DNA of 12,354 nucleotides from Nanobdellota archaeon (GTDB taxonomy: Archaea > Nanobdellota > Nanobdellia > SCGC-AAA011-G17 > VGLX01), in assembly GCA_030691925.1 (NCBI GenBank), contig JAUYDG010000104.1, forward strand, positions 1 through 12,354, given 5' to 3'. This document shows, in pieces, positions 1-5,596 of the stretch. The notes under the pieces are model-generated. The model worked only from the letters and a program-made list of their open reading frames with translations. It was not told where the DNA came from and searched no databases. Position numbers and translations under genes: made by a program. The number at the start of each line of letters is the position of its first letter. Within the stretch, counting starts at the first letter, position 1.

Positions 1-283
1 CCCTTCCTGTTAGCATCGTGTCTAATGCAGGCTCTTGGAAGACGATTCCTATGTTAAGCCTGACTTCATCTTCATTCTTAGAAATGTCGTAGCCGGCTAC
101 TTCAGCATAGCCTGATGTTGGCTTTAGCAGTGTAGAAAGCATGTTGATGATTGTGGTTTTTCCTGCGCCGTTAGGCCCTAACAGTCCGAAGATTTCTCCT
201 TCTTTCACACTGAACGTTATATGGTCTACTGCGGTTAAGTCTTCGAATTTTTTTGTTAGCCTTTCTACTTTTATCGCTACCAC
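1..283 (-). CDS. ABC transporter ATP-binding protein, N-terminal part (cut by window edge)
   Basis: The first 94 codons of an ATPase that would energise a membrane exporter from the cytoplasmic face. Seen: a beta-strand start (VVAIKVERLTKKF), a Walker A motif GPNGAGKTT around residues 38-46, and the Q-loop FQEPALD near residues 84-90. The Walker B and signature motifs lie outside the window. The Q-loop followed by PALD and the spacing to Walker A resemble DrrA/CcmA-type ATPases that partner ABC-2 permeases; the permease is probably further left but cannot be seen. The start is the GTG at 281-283, because no in-frame ATG precedes it and a TATA-like box lies about 29 nt upstream, as for other leaderless genes here. 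It is divergent from the 545-2876 operon. The family is certain; the substrate is unknown. Confidence 0.93.
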   Translation of the reverse strand, partial: MVAIKVERLTKKFEDLTAVDHITFSVKEGEIFGLLGPNGAGKTTIINMLSTLLKPTSGYAEVAGYDISKNEDEVRLNIGIVFQEPALDTMLTGR

Positions 284-306
284 GTAATATAAAGCGGTTT
301 TAATCT

Positions 307-318
307 TTTTATAATTTT
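307..318 (-). promoter_or_regulatory. TATA-like box of the ABC ATPase gene
   Basis: Read on the minus strand this is AAAATTATAAAA, centred about 29 nt upstream of the GTG start at 283. That spacing predicts a leaderless or nearly leaderless transcript. Confidence 0.5.
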
Positions 319-494
319 CTTAAAGGGTACTCTTAGCTGTTTTCAAGGTACCTTTCTTTTTCCCGGTTAGTTACTCTTATCCTGAGCATGGTTAAAGAAA
401 AAGGTTTGAGGCTTGATTTTTAGTCTTTCTGGCGCTTATTTCTGCATTTATTCGGGGTTTATAGGGGGAAATTTAAGGTGTGAAAACCGGAAGG

Positions 495-506
495 TTTATA
501 TATAAG
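495..506 (+). promoter_or_regulatory. TATA box of the 545-2876 operon
   Basis: TTTATATATAAG is preceded by a purine-rich CCGGAAGG that may act as the TFB recognition element. Transcription would begin near 525-528, leaving a 5' leader of about 18 nt with a strong Shine-Dalgarno site. This is unlike most other promoters in the window, which sit directly before the start codon. Confidence 0.7.
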
Positions 507-510
507 TTTT

Positions 511-529
511 GTCACTATACAGTAGTAAC
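511..529 (+). promoter_or_regulatory. Imperfect palindrome over the expected transcription start (candidate operator)
   Basis: GTCACTATACAGTAGTAAC contains half-sites GTCACTA and TAGTAAC (six of seven positions complementary) around a 5-nt spacer. It starts 4 nt after the TATA box and covers the predicted start of transcription, where a bound repressor would block RNA polymerase. The palindrome is seen; the operator role is inferred. Confidence 0.4.
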
Positions 530-533
530 AAAT

Positions 534-540
534 AGGAGGT
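534..540 (+). promoter_or_regulatory. Strong Shine-Dalgarno site
   Basis: AGGAGGT, 4 nt before the ATG at 545. It is the clearest ribosome-binding site in the window and fixes the start of the operon's first gene. Confidence 0.8.
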
Positions 541-544
541 AATT

Positions 545-736
545 ATGATAAAAAGCTTAGAGGATATTTCATGGATAATAAAAAAGAAAAAAGATGAAGA
601 AATAGAAGAAAGTTGGAGGAAACAAGAAGAAATTCGGGTACCCACTTACGAAGAAGATATTCGTCATGATAGGTACAAAAAGGATGAGAAGAAAGAGCCG
701 GAAAGAGGATACATCATAATAAAAATGTGCTCGTAA
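545..736 (+). CDS. Small highly charged protein of unknown function (63 aa)
   Basis: First gene of the operon, with a strong AGGAGGT site and a TATA box just upstream. The protein is dominated by Lys and Glu, with a run of four Lys at residues 13-16 and acidic/basic clusters through the middle. It ends in a short hydrophobic segment (GYIIIKM). It has no signal peptide or membrane segment and probably contains charged helix plus disorder. I do not recognise a family. Being small, charged and placed before a HicA-like gene, it occupies the position of an antitoxin or regulator, but no DNA-binding motif can be seen, so that role is only a guess. The DNA is AT-rich like the next two genes and unlike the later paralogues. 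The next gene's Shine-Dalgarno site lies 18 nt after the stop. Confidence 0.7.
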   Translation: MIKSLEDISWIIKKKKDEEIEESWRKQEEIRVPTYEEDIRHDRYKKDEKKEPERGYIIIKMCS

Positions 737-767
737 AAAAGGGCATAACAATCTGGAGGTGTTAAAA

Positions 768-1025
768 ATGGCAATGAAAACTTGTGGTAGGTTTCAAGTA
801 CCTATAATGGACCTTAAAAAAGTGATAGAGTCTTTAGGCGGACGTGTAGATGAAAATCCTGGTGGTGACCACCCTTTTAAAGCAAAATATGAAGGGATAA
901 GACCTTGCCCTTTAGGTAAAACAACCGATTATCAAAAACATGTGGTTCCTTGGATGAGGCACGCTTTTAAAGAGGCCTATAGTTCTGAATATGTAAAAAA
1001 TTTACTTGGAGTAAGATATGCCTGA
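768..1025 (+). CDS. Small HicA-like protein (85 aa, tentative)
   Basis: The ATG at 768 is chosen because GGAGGT lies 7 nt upstream; an in-frame GTG at 759 overlaps that site and is unlikely. The pattern resembles HicA mRNA interferases, which have a small double-stranded-RNA-binding-like fold: a helix DLKKVIESLGG (15-25), then GGDH (32-35) at the place of the catalytic Gly-Ser/Gly-His, a strand FKAKYEGIRPCPL, and a helix starting VVPWMRHAF (59-67). A HicA would cleave mRNA and be neutralised by HicB, but no HicB-like gene adjoins it. The resemblance is at motif level only and may be coincidental. The 3' end overlaps the next short reading frame by 8 nt (ATGCCTGA), which suggests coupled translation. 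Confidence 0.7.
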   Translation: MAMKTCGRFQVPIMDLKKVIESLGGRVDENPGGDHPFKAKYEGIRPCPLGKTTDYQKHVVPWMRHAFKEAYSSEYVKNLLGVRYA

Positions 1026-1104
1026 ACACCGTTTTGATAGAAAATCACAAAAATACCCAAAAAGATTTAGTAAGGCATCAAAAGAGATGTACTTGGGTAA
1101 TTAA
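1018..1104 (+). CDS. Putative 28-aa basic microprotein
   Basis: A short frame starting MPEHRFDRKSQKYPKR, rich in Lys, Arg and aromatic residues. Support for translation: GGAG at 1008-1011 lies 6 nt before the ATG; the ATG overlaps the end of the preceding gene by 8 nt; and the TAA at 1102-1104 is 4 nt before the ATG of the next gene, so it bridges a gap that would otherwise be empty. No family is recognised. It could be a functional peptide, or a translated spacer that couples ribosomes to the first paralogue. Confidence 0.45.
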   Translation: MPEHRFDRKSQKYPKRFSKASKEMYLGN

Positions 1105-1108
1105 GATT

Positions 1109-1729
1109 ATGAAACTTAAAACCTTAGGAAAACGCCTTGAAAGCATCATGCAATTATTTTGGGGGGAGAAAAAGCTAGGTAATCCTGTATTCGAGAGAAA
1201 TATACCTTTGAATCAGAAGATTGAAGCCTGCTTGGAAGAGGAATATGGCTACAGCGGGGTGTGGAATGTCGCAGGAAAGAAAAAATACTTGAAGATAGCG
1301 TCAGAGATCAAGTTCCACCCAGTAAAAATAGACCTTTCTGATTATGAAAAACCTGAAGATGCTACCAAAGACGCGATGAGGTGCGCAAAATTTTATAAGG
1401 TCCTTGCTAATAACGGATTCTACCATCCTGACACAGATGTAGTGGTCTGCAAGGGCAGGGAAGGCAGCTTGACGCTGATGGTGATAATGCCTGAGCTGGA
1501 CTGCTACCCGGACAAGCCTAAGGCTACTCAGATAAACTCTAAGCGGGACATATTCAGAACCTTGACTCGCATGGACATGTGCTACGACCTCGATAGCAGC
1601 TTCAACTGGGGATACGACAAGACAACAGGGATGTTCTACGCTATTGATATGCATGCGCTGATGGGCAAAGAAGGCGATCATGACTACAAGCTGGTACTTA
1701 AGGCAGCAAAGAACATGGGGGTAAAATGA
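1109..1729 (+). CDS. Kinase-like-motif protein, tandem paralogue 1 (206 aa)
   Basis: First of three homologous tandem genes. The start is the ATG at 1109, 4 nt after the preceding stop; the TTG at 1034 is less likely because it has no ribosome-binding site. Compared with its paralogues it carries about 30 extra N-terminal residues, including QLFWGEKKLG. From residue 31 it matches them: GVWNV (50-54), YLKIASE with Lys62, CAKFYK (92-97), VVVC (111-114), LMVIMPEL (123-130), then Asp160-Leu, FNWG with Asn166, KTTG (171-174) and Asp180-Met-His. The Lys, hinge-like, Asp-x5-Asn and Asp order resembles the ATP-binding core of protein-kinase-like folds, ending soon after the position of the metal-binding Asp. 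This is inference; the family is not recognised. The stop overlaps the next start (ATGA). Confidence 0.85.
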   Translation: MKLKTLGKRLESIMQLFWGEKKLGNPVFERNIPLNQKIEACLEEEYGYSGVWNVAGKKKYLKIASEIKFHPVKIDLSDYEKPEDATKDAMRCAKFYKVLANNGFYHPDTDVVVCKGREGSLTLMVIMPELDCYPDKPKATQINSKRDIFRTLTRMDMCYDLDSSFNWGYDKTTGMFYAIDMHALMGKEGDHDYKLVLKAAKNMGVK

Positions 1730-2253
1730 AAAACTTGCCAATCAACAAAGAGATACAGCAGGTATTATCGCAGAAGTTTTGTTACTATGGGGTGTGGAAT
1801 GTCAAAGGCAAAGGCAAGTATCTCAAGATGGCCTCTAAACTAGACGTTCCCGTCGTGAGCATAAACAGAGCAGATTATAAGAATCCTGAAAATGCTGTAA
1901 GAGATGTGATAAGATGCGCCAAGGTCTACACAAGGCTGGTCAAAGAAGGACTGTACCATCCTGGCACTCAAGTAGTGGTCTGCGAGGACGATGAAGGCAT
2001 GCTCACGGTATTGGTGCTTATGCCGGAGCTGGAGCGTCCATCCGGTCGCAATGTAGACAGAATGCTGACAAAAGCGAGAAGGCTGGAACACAGGCTGAAC
2101 CTGGAAAGCATGAAAGAAGATCTGCATTTCGACTTCAATTGGGGCTATGACAAAAGGACAGAAGGCATTTACGCACACGACCTGCACATAGTTAGGGATG
2201 CAAATGTAGGGAAGAGAATACTGGAAATCGCGGACAAGCTAGGAATAAGATGA
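1726..2253 (+). CDS. Kinase-like-motif protein, tandem paralogue 2 (175 aa)
   Basis: Second paralogue, translated by ATGA overlaps at both ends. Conserved points: GVWNV (22-26), KYLKMAS with Lys34, CAKVY (64-68), GLYHPGT then VVVC (83-86), LVLMPEL (96-102), Asp132-Leu followed by FNWG with Asn138, and YAHDLH with Asp152. The spacing Asp-to-Asn of 6 and Asn-to-Asp of 14 is identical in all three copies. Acidic residues (EDDEG) replace the basic KGREG of copy 1 after the VVVC strand, so the copies have diverged in a loop that would be exposed. It has no signal peptide or membrane segment and is probably cytoplasmic. If it is kinase-like, it lacks the helices that normally follow the activation segment and could be a pseudokinase or nucleotide-binding regulator. 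Function unknown. Confidence 0.88.
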   Translation: MKNLPINKEIQQVLSQKFCYYGVWNVKGKGKYLKMASKLDVPVVSINRADYKNPENAVRDVIRCAKVYTRLVKEGLYHPGTQVVVCEDDEGMLTVLVLMPELERPSGRNVDRMLTKARRLEHRLNLESMKEDLHFDFNWGYDKRTEGIYAHDLHIVRDANVGKRILEIADKLGIR

Positions 2254-2798
2254 CAAAACTCCCTGTAAGAAAGAAGATACGCTCCCTCATGGTCCCGGAT
2301 TCTCGCCATGATGGCATCTGGGCAGTGGAAAATAAAGGGGAATATATTAAGATAGTATCAGAGCTGCACTTTTCCCCGATGGATGGGATAAATTCTGACA
2401 AGATTCCTCGTAAGAAGGCTGTGGAATACGCTATGATATGCGCAAAGGTCTACAAGAGGATGGTTGAAGAAGGCCTTTACCCTCCGAAAACAAATGTTGT
2501 AGTATGCGAGGACCATGACTCTTGCCTATCCCTCATGGTGGTCATGCCTGAGCTTAAAGTCAATAAATATTTTTCACTTGCTCAGTCTGAGATTGAAAAG
2601 AAGATTATCAATAAGAAGATCGGCAAGCTGGAAAAAAAGCTAGGCTTCATGTTAGGCTATGACCTGCACTACGCTTTCAACTGGGGTAGGGAAAAGAAGA
2701 CCGGAAGGCTTTACTGCCATGACCTCCACTTGGGTCACCCGCATTACGAATGCCTGCTGTTCTTCGCAGAAAAGCTTGGACTAAGAAACAAAAGCTAA
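2250..2798 (+). CDS. Kinase-like-motif protein, tandem paralogue 3 (182 aa)
   Basis: Third and most diverged copy; its ATGA start overlaps the stop of copy 2. It keeps GIW (22-24), EYIKIVSE with Lys34, CAKVYKR (64-70), GLYPPKT, VVVCED (83-88), LMVVMPEL (95-102), YDLH with Asp138, FNWG with Asn144, KTG (150-152) and YCHDLH with Asp158. The linker after MPEL is longer and Lys-rich, and the C-terminus has extra His residues (LGHPHYE). That the same polar residues persist through this much divergence argues that they form a functional site. Three separately kept copies in one transcript suggest a hetero-oligomer or three related specificities. No known family is recognised and the kinase-like reading is a hypothesis. 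Confidence 0.88.
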   Translation: MTKLPVRKKIRSLMVPDSRHDGIWAVENKGEYIKIVSELHFSPMDGINSDKIPRKKAVEYAMICAKVYKRMVEEGLYPPKTNVVVCEDHDSCLSLMVVMPELKVNKYFSLAQSEIEKKIINKKIGKLEKKLGFMLGYDLHYAFNWGREKKTGRLYCHDLHLGHPHYECLLFFAEKLGLRNKS

Positions 2799-2807
2799 GG
2801 GGATAAA

Positions 2808-2876
2808 ATGAGCGATGCAAAAAAGTATTTCAGGACTAAGCTGAAAGATAAAACCCTTGAAAAGTGTATTAGCTAG
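2808..2876 (+). CDS. Putative 22-aa terminal peptide or gene stub
   Basis: Starts MSDAKKYFRTKLKDKTLEK and ends after 22 codons at TAG. The ATG follows paralogue 3 by 9 nt with GGGGAT as a possible ribosome-binding site. The opening resembles the N-terminal lead-in of some HigA/Xre-type antitoxins (a helix followed by LKD), so it may be the stump of a deleted antitoxin gene, but 22 residues are too few to decide. It is the last frame before the convergent translin gene. Confidence 0.3.
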   Translation: MSDAKKYFRTKLKDKTLEKCIS

Positions 2877-2897
2877 TTAGAACAAAGATTATAGCAC

Positions 2898-3455
2898 TTA
2901 TTTTCTCAAGCTAAGCCCATACTCGATGTCTTCCAGCTTTGTCAGGTTCCACTTGATGCTGTCAGACTTCTTTCTTAATTCTCCGCCTCTCAGGTCGAAC
3001 TTTAGGAATTCCCCGTAGATCTCTTCAACCAGCGCTTTTATTTTTTTTACTTCGTCAAAGTTCTTTTTTATGGTTTCATACACGGCTTTCCTTACGAGCT
3101 CTCCTGTCAGGTCGCATAATCCTAGGAGGTATCCTTCTGTGTCAGTGTTTAGCTCTTTTCTTGTTGGTATTTTGTTGTTTTTTACGAATTCAAAGTAGCA
3201 TAGTGCTTCAACATATTCTTGTATTGCTGTCTTGTGCATGTCTGTGTCGTAAGGGCAGCTGGGCAGGCTCTTCGTCTCTTTTTTTATCTCTTCTGCCAGC
3301 TTTTCAGCTGATTTTAGGTCATTTCTGTGTATGGAGTATATTATCTGTTTTGACAGCTGGATTATCCTTCTGGACTTTTGAATAGTGAGTTCTCGTTCTT
3401 CTTCAAATCTTTTCAGGTCTTTCCTTATCCCTTCGAAGTCTTTATCGTCAAGCAT
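2898..3455 (-). CDS. Translin/Trax-family RNA-binding protein, probable ribonuclease (185 aa)
   Basis: All-helical protein of the length usual for archaeal translin-family members. The diagnostic stretch is GYLLGLCDLTGELVRKAV (108-125), with a C-terminal helix ending in LTKLEDIEYGLSLRK. In the Trax subunit of C3PO, catalysis uses a Glu-x2-Glu pair and an Asp-x3-Glu pair. Here Glu80/Glu83 (QEYVEA) and Asp115/Glu119 (DLTGE) lie at corresponding places, so it may be an active RNase as in archaeal Trax-like oligomers, acting on small structured RNAs in the cytoplasm. The ATG at 3455 has a TATA box about 26 nt upstream, which suggests a leaderless message. It is divergent from the 556-aa gene and convergent with the paralogue operon. 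The family is confident; the substrate is unknown. Confidence 0.9.
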   Translation of the reverse strand: MLDDKDFEGIRKDLKRFEEERELTIQKSRRIIQLSKQIIYSIHRNDLKSAEKLAEEIKKETKSLPSCPYDTDMHKTAIQEYVEALCYFEFVKNNKIPTRKELNTDTEGYLLGLCDLTGELVRKAVYETIKKNFDEVKKIKALVEEIYGEFLKFDLRGGELRKKSDSIKWNLTKLEDIEYGLSLRK

Positions 3456-3476
3456 GCCTATCCCTTATCAATAGAG

Positions 3477-3486
3477 GTTTATAAAG
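3477..3486 (-). promoter_or_regulatory. TATA box of the translin gene
   Basis: CTTTATAAAC on the minus strand is centred 26 nt before the ATG at 3455, the spacing of a leaderless archaeal promoter. It shares the 82-nt divergent spacer with the promoter of the 3538 gene. Confidence 0.6.
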
Positions 3487-3504
3487 CCGTATGCTGGCAT
3501 AAAA

Positions 3505-3513
3505 TTTATATAG
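3505..3513 (+). promoter_or_regulatory. TATA box of the 556-aa gene
   Basis: TTTATATAG is centred about 29 nt before the ATG at 3538, with no Shine-Dalgarno site between, which is consistent with a leaderless transcript. Confidence 0.6.
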
Positions 3514-3537
3514 AATGCTGAAATCCTTGGATAAAGG

Positions 3538-5208
3538 ATGGATATCCTGTCAAAAAAAGGGAAGTCTAAGATTGCGGATTACGTCCTTGGCCACATAATC
3601 ACAGGGCAAGAGAAGAAGATAGAAACAGGGCTGCAGCCGCTGATAAATAAATTTCTTAAGGAGTATGAGCAAAGTGATTTTACGCTGGATGTTCAGAAAT
3701 CATTAAACGGTTTGGTAGAGCGGGATTTGAAGAAAAAATTTGAGGAGGTTTTGGGGGGCATAGGGCTTAAGGGGGATGTAAGTTACGACGCTGTAAGGAA
3801 CGAGAACCTTATGTGCTTGGAAGAGTCTTTTGAAGATTATCAGCAAAGGATTCAAGAGGATGCTTTATATTTGATAGGTAATATAGAGGGTGAGTTGCGG
3901 AGCGGCAGTCTCTACTTTTATGGTGATTCTAGGAGCTATTTCTTGAGCCGTTTAAAGTCTGTTCATGATGCTGAAGATTTTTATTCATTAAAAGATTATG
4001 GTCTATCGGAGGTGTTGGAAAAATTTGGGAACCATAAGCAGGATTTGATGAAATGCATCGCTGGCCAGGTATTAGCATGTTCGATAAGAGCTCTGTTGCG
4101 GAAAACTACTGCATCTTACTTGCGGGCTAATTTGGAAGAGTGTGTGCTGCTTTCTGAGCTGGATTTCTTTGAAAATATTGGCGATATACAAGAATACAGG
4201 ATAAACCATGAGAAAATTTTCAAGCATTTTTTTAGCGAGATCGCAGCATATGGTCTGAACGTTTCAGCATTGGTGGACGGAAGGAAATATTTAATCGGCA
4301 AAACGTCAGAGAAGGATGTTGTGGACCCTTTGAAGATAAGGCAGGAATGCCTAAATGATTATGTTGCTTATTGTGAGAACAAGATCGACTCGAATAATCC
4401 TAAGGAGTTAAAGAAGCTGGAATTTGCAAAAAGGGTGTTAGGAAATGATCTTGGCTTGGTTTTGAATGATTATTTGGGTTTTTTGTACAAGAATACGAGG
4501 AAGAATCTTAAGGATAAGGTATCGGTGCAAGACCTGTGCAGACCGCTTAAAGAGATTCCTGGAAAAGAGGAGGTCAAAGGGGTTCTTGAAGAGGCTGTTG
4601 TTGAGGAATTCAGTACGTTCCTGCAGTCGGTAAAATCAGATGAGAGGAAGGAGTCGCTCGAGTTGGTATTGAAAAAATATAAGCCTGGAGTGTATAGCAA
4701 GCTTGCAGCAAGCGGTTTTTATGAGCTGGAAATTTCAAGAAGCCCTCAGAGGGTTAAGCAGGCGGCGAGGGCTACAGGATCTTGTATAATGGATAAACGC
4801 TTGTCAGATTTTAAAAATGAGCTTTTAGACCCTGGTGTTGTTTACTTTATTGCGAAGAAGAACGGGCGTGTCAAGGGATATTCGAGAATGTTCCTGATGG
4901 TGAACAGCAAAAACCAGCCTGTTTTGGCTGTTGATACGATGGAGCCTCCTGAGAAGGAGTTTGAGGAGAATAAGGACTTGATTAGTGCGATGGCCTTGGC
5001 ATCGGTCCAGCTAGGGTTGGATGTAGGCGCTAAATATGTGGTGTCGAATGATAGTAGGATTGTATATGGGCCTAAAGAGGCTTTTGGGAAGACTGAGAGG
5101 AAGATGAAGCTTAAGAAGCTGGGGAAAGAAGCGCAAAACGTGTACTGTTTTGATAATGATTATGAGGGCTCTCCTTATGTTTTGATGCACAACTGGAAAG
5201 CGTTCTAG
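3538..5208 (+). CDS. Large two-part protein of unknown function with a possible GNAT-like C-terminal domain (556 aa)
   Basis: Residues 1 to about 390 are predicted helical, rich in Leu, Glu and Lys, with no family that I recognise. From about residue 395 the sequence changes to an alpha/beta pattern: ATGSC (412-416), a two-strand unit YFIAKKNGRVKGYSRMFL (up to 453), a strand VLAVDTMEP (462-470), a helix ISAMALASVQLGLDVGA, a strand KYVVSND, then GPKEAFG. The order of two strands, strand, helix, strand is that of GNAT acyltransferases, but the acetyl-CoA pyrophosphate loop is not evident. The ATGSC motif followed by an Arg strand also recalls PcfJ-type domains of mobile elements. Both are inferences. 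No signal peptide or membrane helix is seen. It is divergent from the translin gene; pth2 follows after 49 nt with its own promoter. Confidence 0.88.
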   Translation: MDILSKKGKSKIADYVLGHIITGQEKKIETGLQPLINKFLKEYEQSDFTLDVQKSLNGLVERDLKKKFEEVLGGIGLKGDVSYDAVRNENLMCLEESFEDYQQRIQEDALYLIGNIEGELRSGSLYFYGDSRSYFLSRLKSVHDAEDFYSLKDYGLSEVLEKFGNHKQDLMKCIAGQVLACSIRALLRKTTASYLRANLEECVLLSELDFFENIGDIQEYRINHEKIFKHFFSEIAAYGLNVSALVDGRKYLIGKTSEKDVVDPLKIRQECLNDYVAYCENKIDSNNPKELKKLEFAKRVLGNDLGLVLNDYLGFLYKNTRKNLKDKVSVQDLCRPLKEIPGKEEVKGVLEEAVVEEFSTFLQSVKSDERKESLELVLKKYKPGVYSKLAASGFYELEISRSPQRVKQAARATGSCIMDKRLSDFKNELLDPGVVYFIAKKNGRVKGYSRMFLMVNSKNQPVLAVDTMEPPEKEFEENKDLISAMALASVQLGLDVGAKYVVSNDSRIVYGPKEAFGKTERKMKLKKLGKEAQNVYCFDNDYEGSPYVLMHNWKAF

Positions 5209-5224
5209 AAGATTTTGCCAAAAA

Positions 5225-5235
5225 GGTTTTTAAAC
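5225..5235 (+). promoter_or_regulatory. TATA-like box of pth2
   Basis: GGTTTTTAAAC is centred 28 nt before the ATG at 5258. No Shine-Dalgarno site is present, as in other leaderless genes here. Confidence 0.5.
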
Positions 5236-5257
5236 TGATATAGCATTTACTTAAGTT

Positions 5258-5596
5258 ATGAAGCAGGTTATTGTTGTAAGGAAGGATTTGAAGATGGGCC
5301 CTGGCAAGCTTTCAGTTCAAGTAGCTCATGCGAGCCTGGAATCCGCTCTAAAGTCTTCTAAGGATAAGGTTGAGGCATGGAGGGAAGAGGGCGCCAAAAA
5401 AGTGGTTGTCAAGGTAGACTCTGAAAAGGAGCTTTTGGAATTGCAGAAGAAGGCTAAGTCTTTGAAGCTTGTTGCTTCTCTAATCACTGATGCGGCTAAG
5501 ACTTTTTTTAATAAGCCGACTATAACCTGTTTGGGCATAGGCCCGGATGAGGATGAAAAGATAGACAAGGTTACCGGTAATTTAAAGATGTTATAG
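5258..5596 (+). CDS. pth: Peptidyl-tRNA hydrolase, Pth2 type
   Basis: Cleaves the ester bond of peptidyl-tRNA released from stalled ribosomes, recycling tRNA in the cytoplasm. Its 112-aa length is typical of archaeal/eukaryotic Pth2. It opens with a strand KQVIVVRKDLKMGPGK and the conserved Lys17, then Gln21-x2-His24 (QVAHA), with a Lys/Glu-rich central helix. It ends GIGPDEDEKID...GNLKML (93-112), the family signature around the Gly-Pro and Asp residues. The ATG at 5258 is the only sensible start and has a TATA box at leaderless distance. Its last 6 nt overlap the end of the convergent 419-aa gene, so no terminator separates the two. Function is secure by family. Confidence 0.97.
   Translation: MKQVIVVRKDLKMGPGKLSVQVAHASLESALKSSKDKVEAWREEGAKKVVVKVDSEKELLELQKKAKSLKLVASLITDAAKTFFNKPTITCLGIGPDEDEKIDKVTGNLKML

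Noticed and set aside
569..751. Phe/Leu-rich minus-strand frame that looks like membrane segments
   Set aside because: It is the complement of the Lys/Glu-rich 63-aa gene; reversed Lys/Glu codons read as Phe/Leu/Ser. No promoter.
759..767. GTG start for the HicA-like gene
   Set aside because: The GTG overlaps the GGAGGT site that correctly serves the ATG at 768.
1034..1108. TTG start for paralogue 1, adding 25 residues
   Set aside because: No ribosome-binding site, and a better-supported 28-aa frame occupies this stretch; ATG 1109 lies directly after its stop.
1301..1741. Long minus-strand frame opposite paralogue 1, and a similar one at 1840-2187
   Set aside because: Both lie antisense to conserved tandem paralogues and resemble each other only because the coding strands are homologous; they have no ribosome-binding site or promoter.
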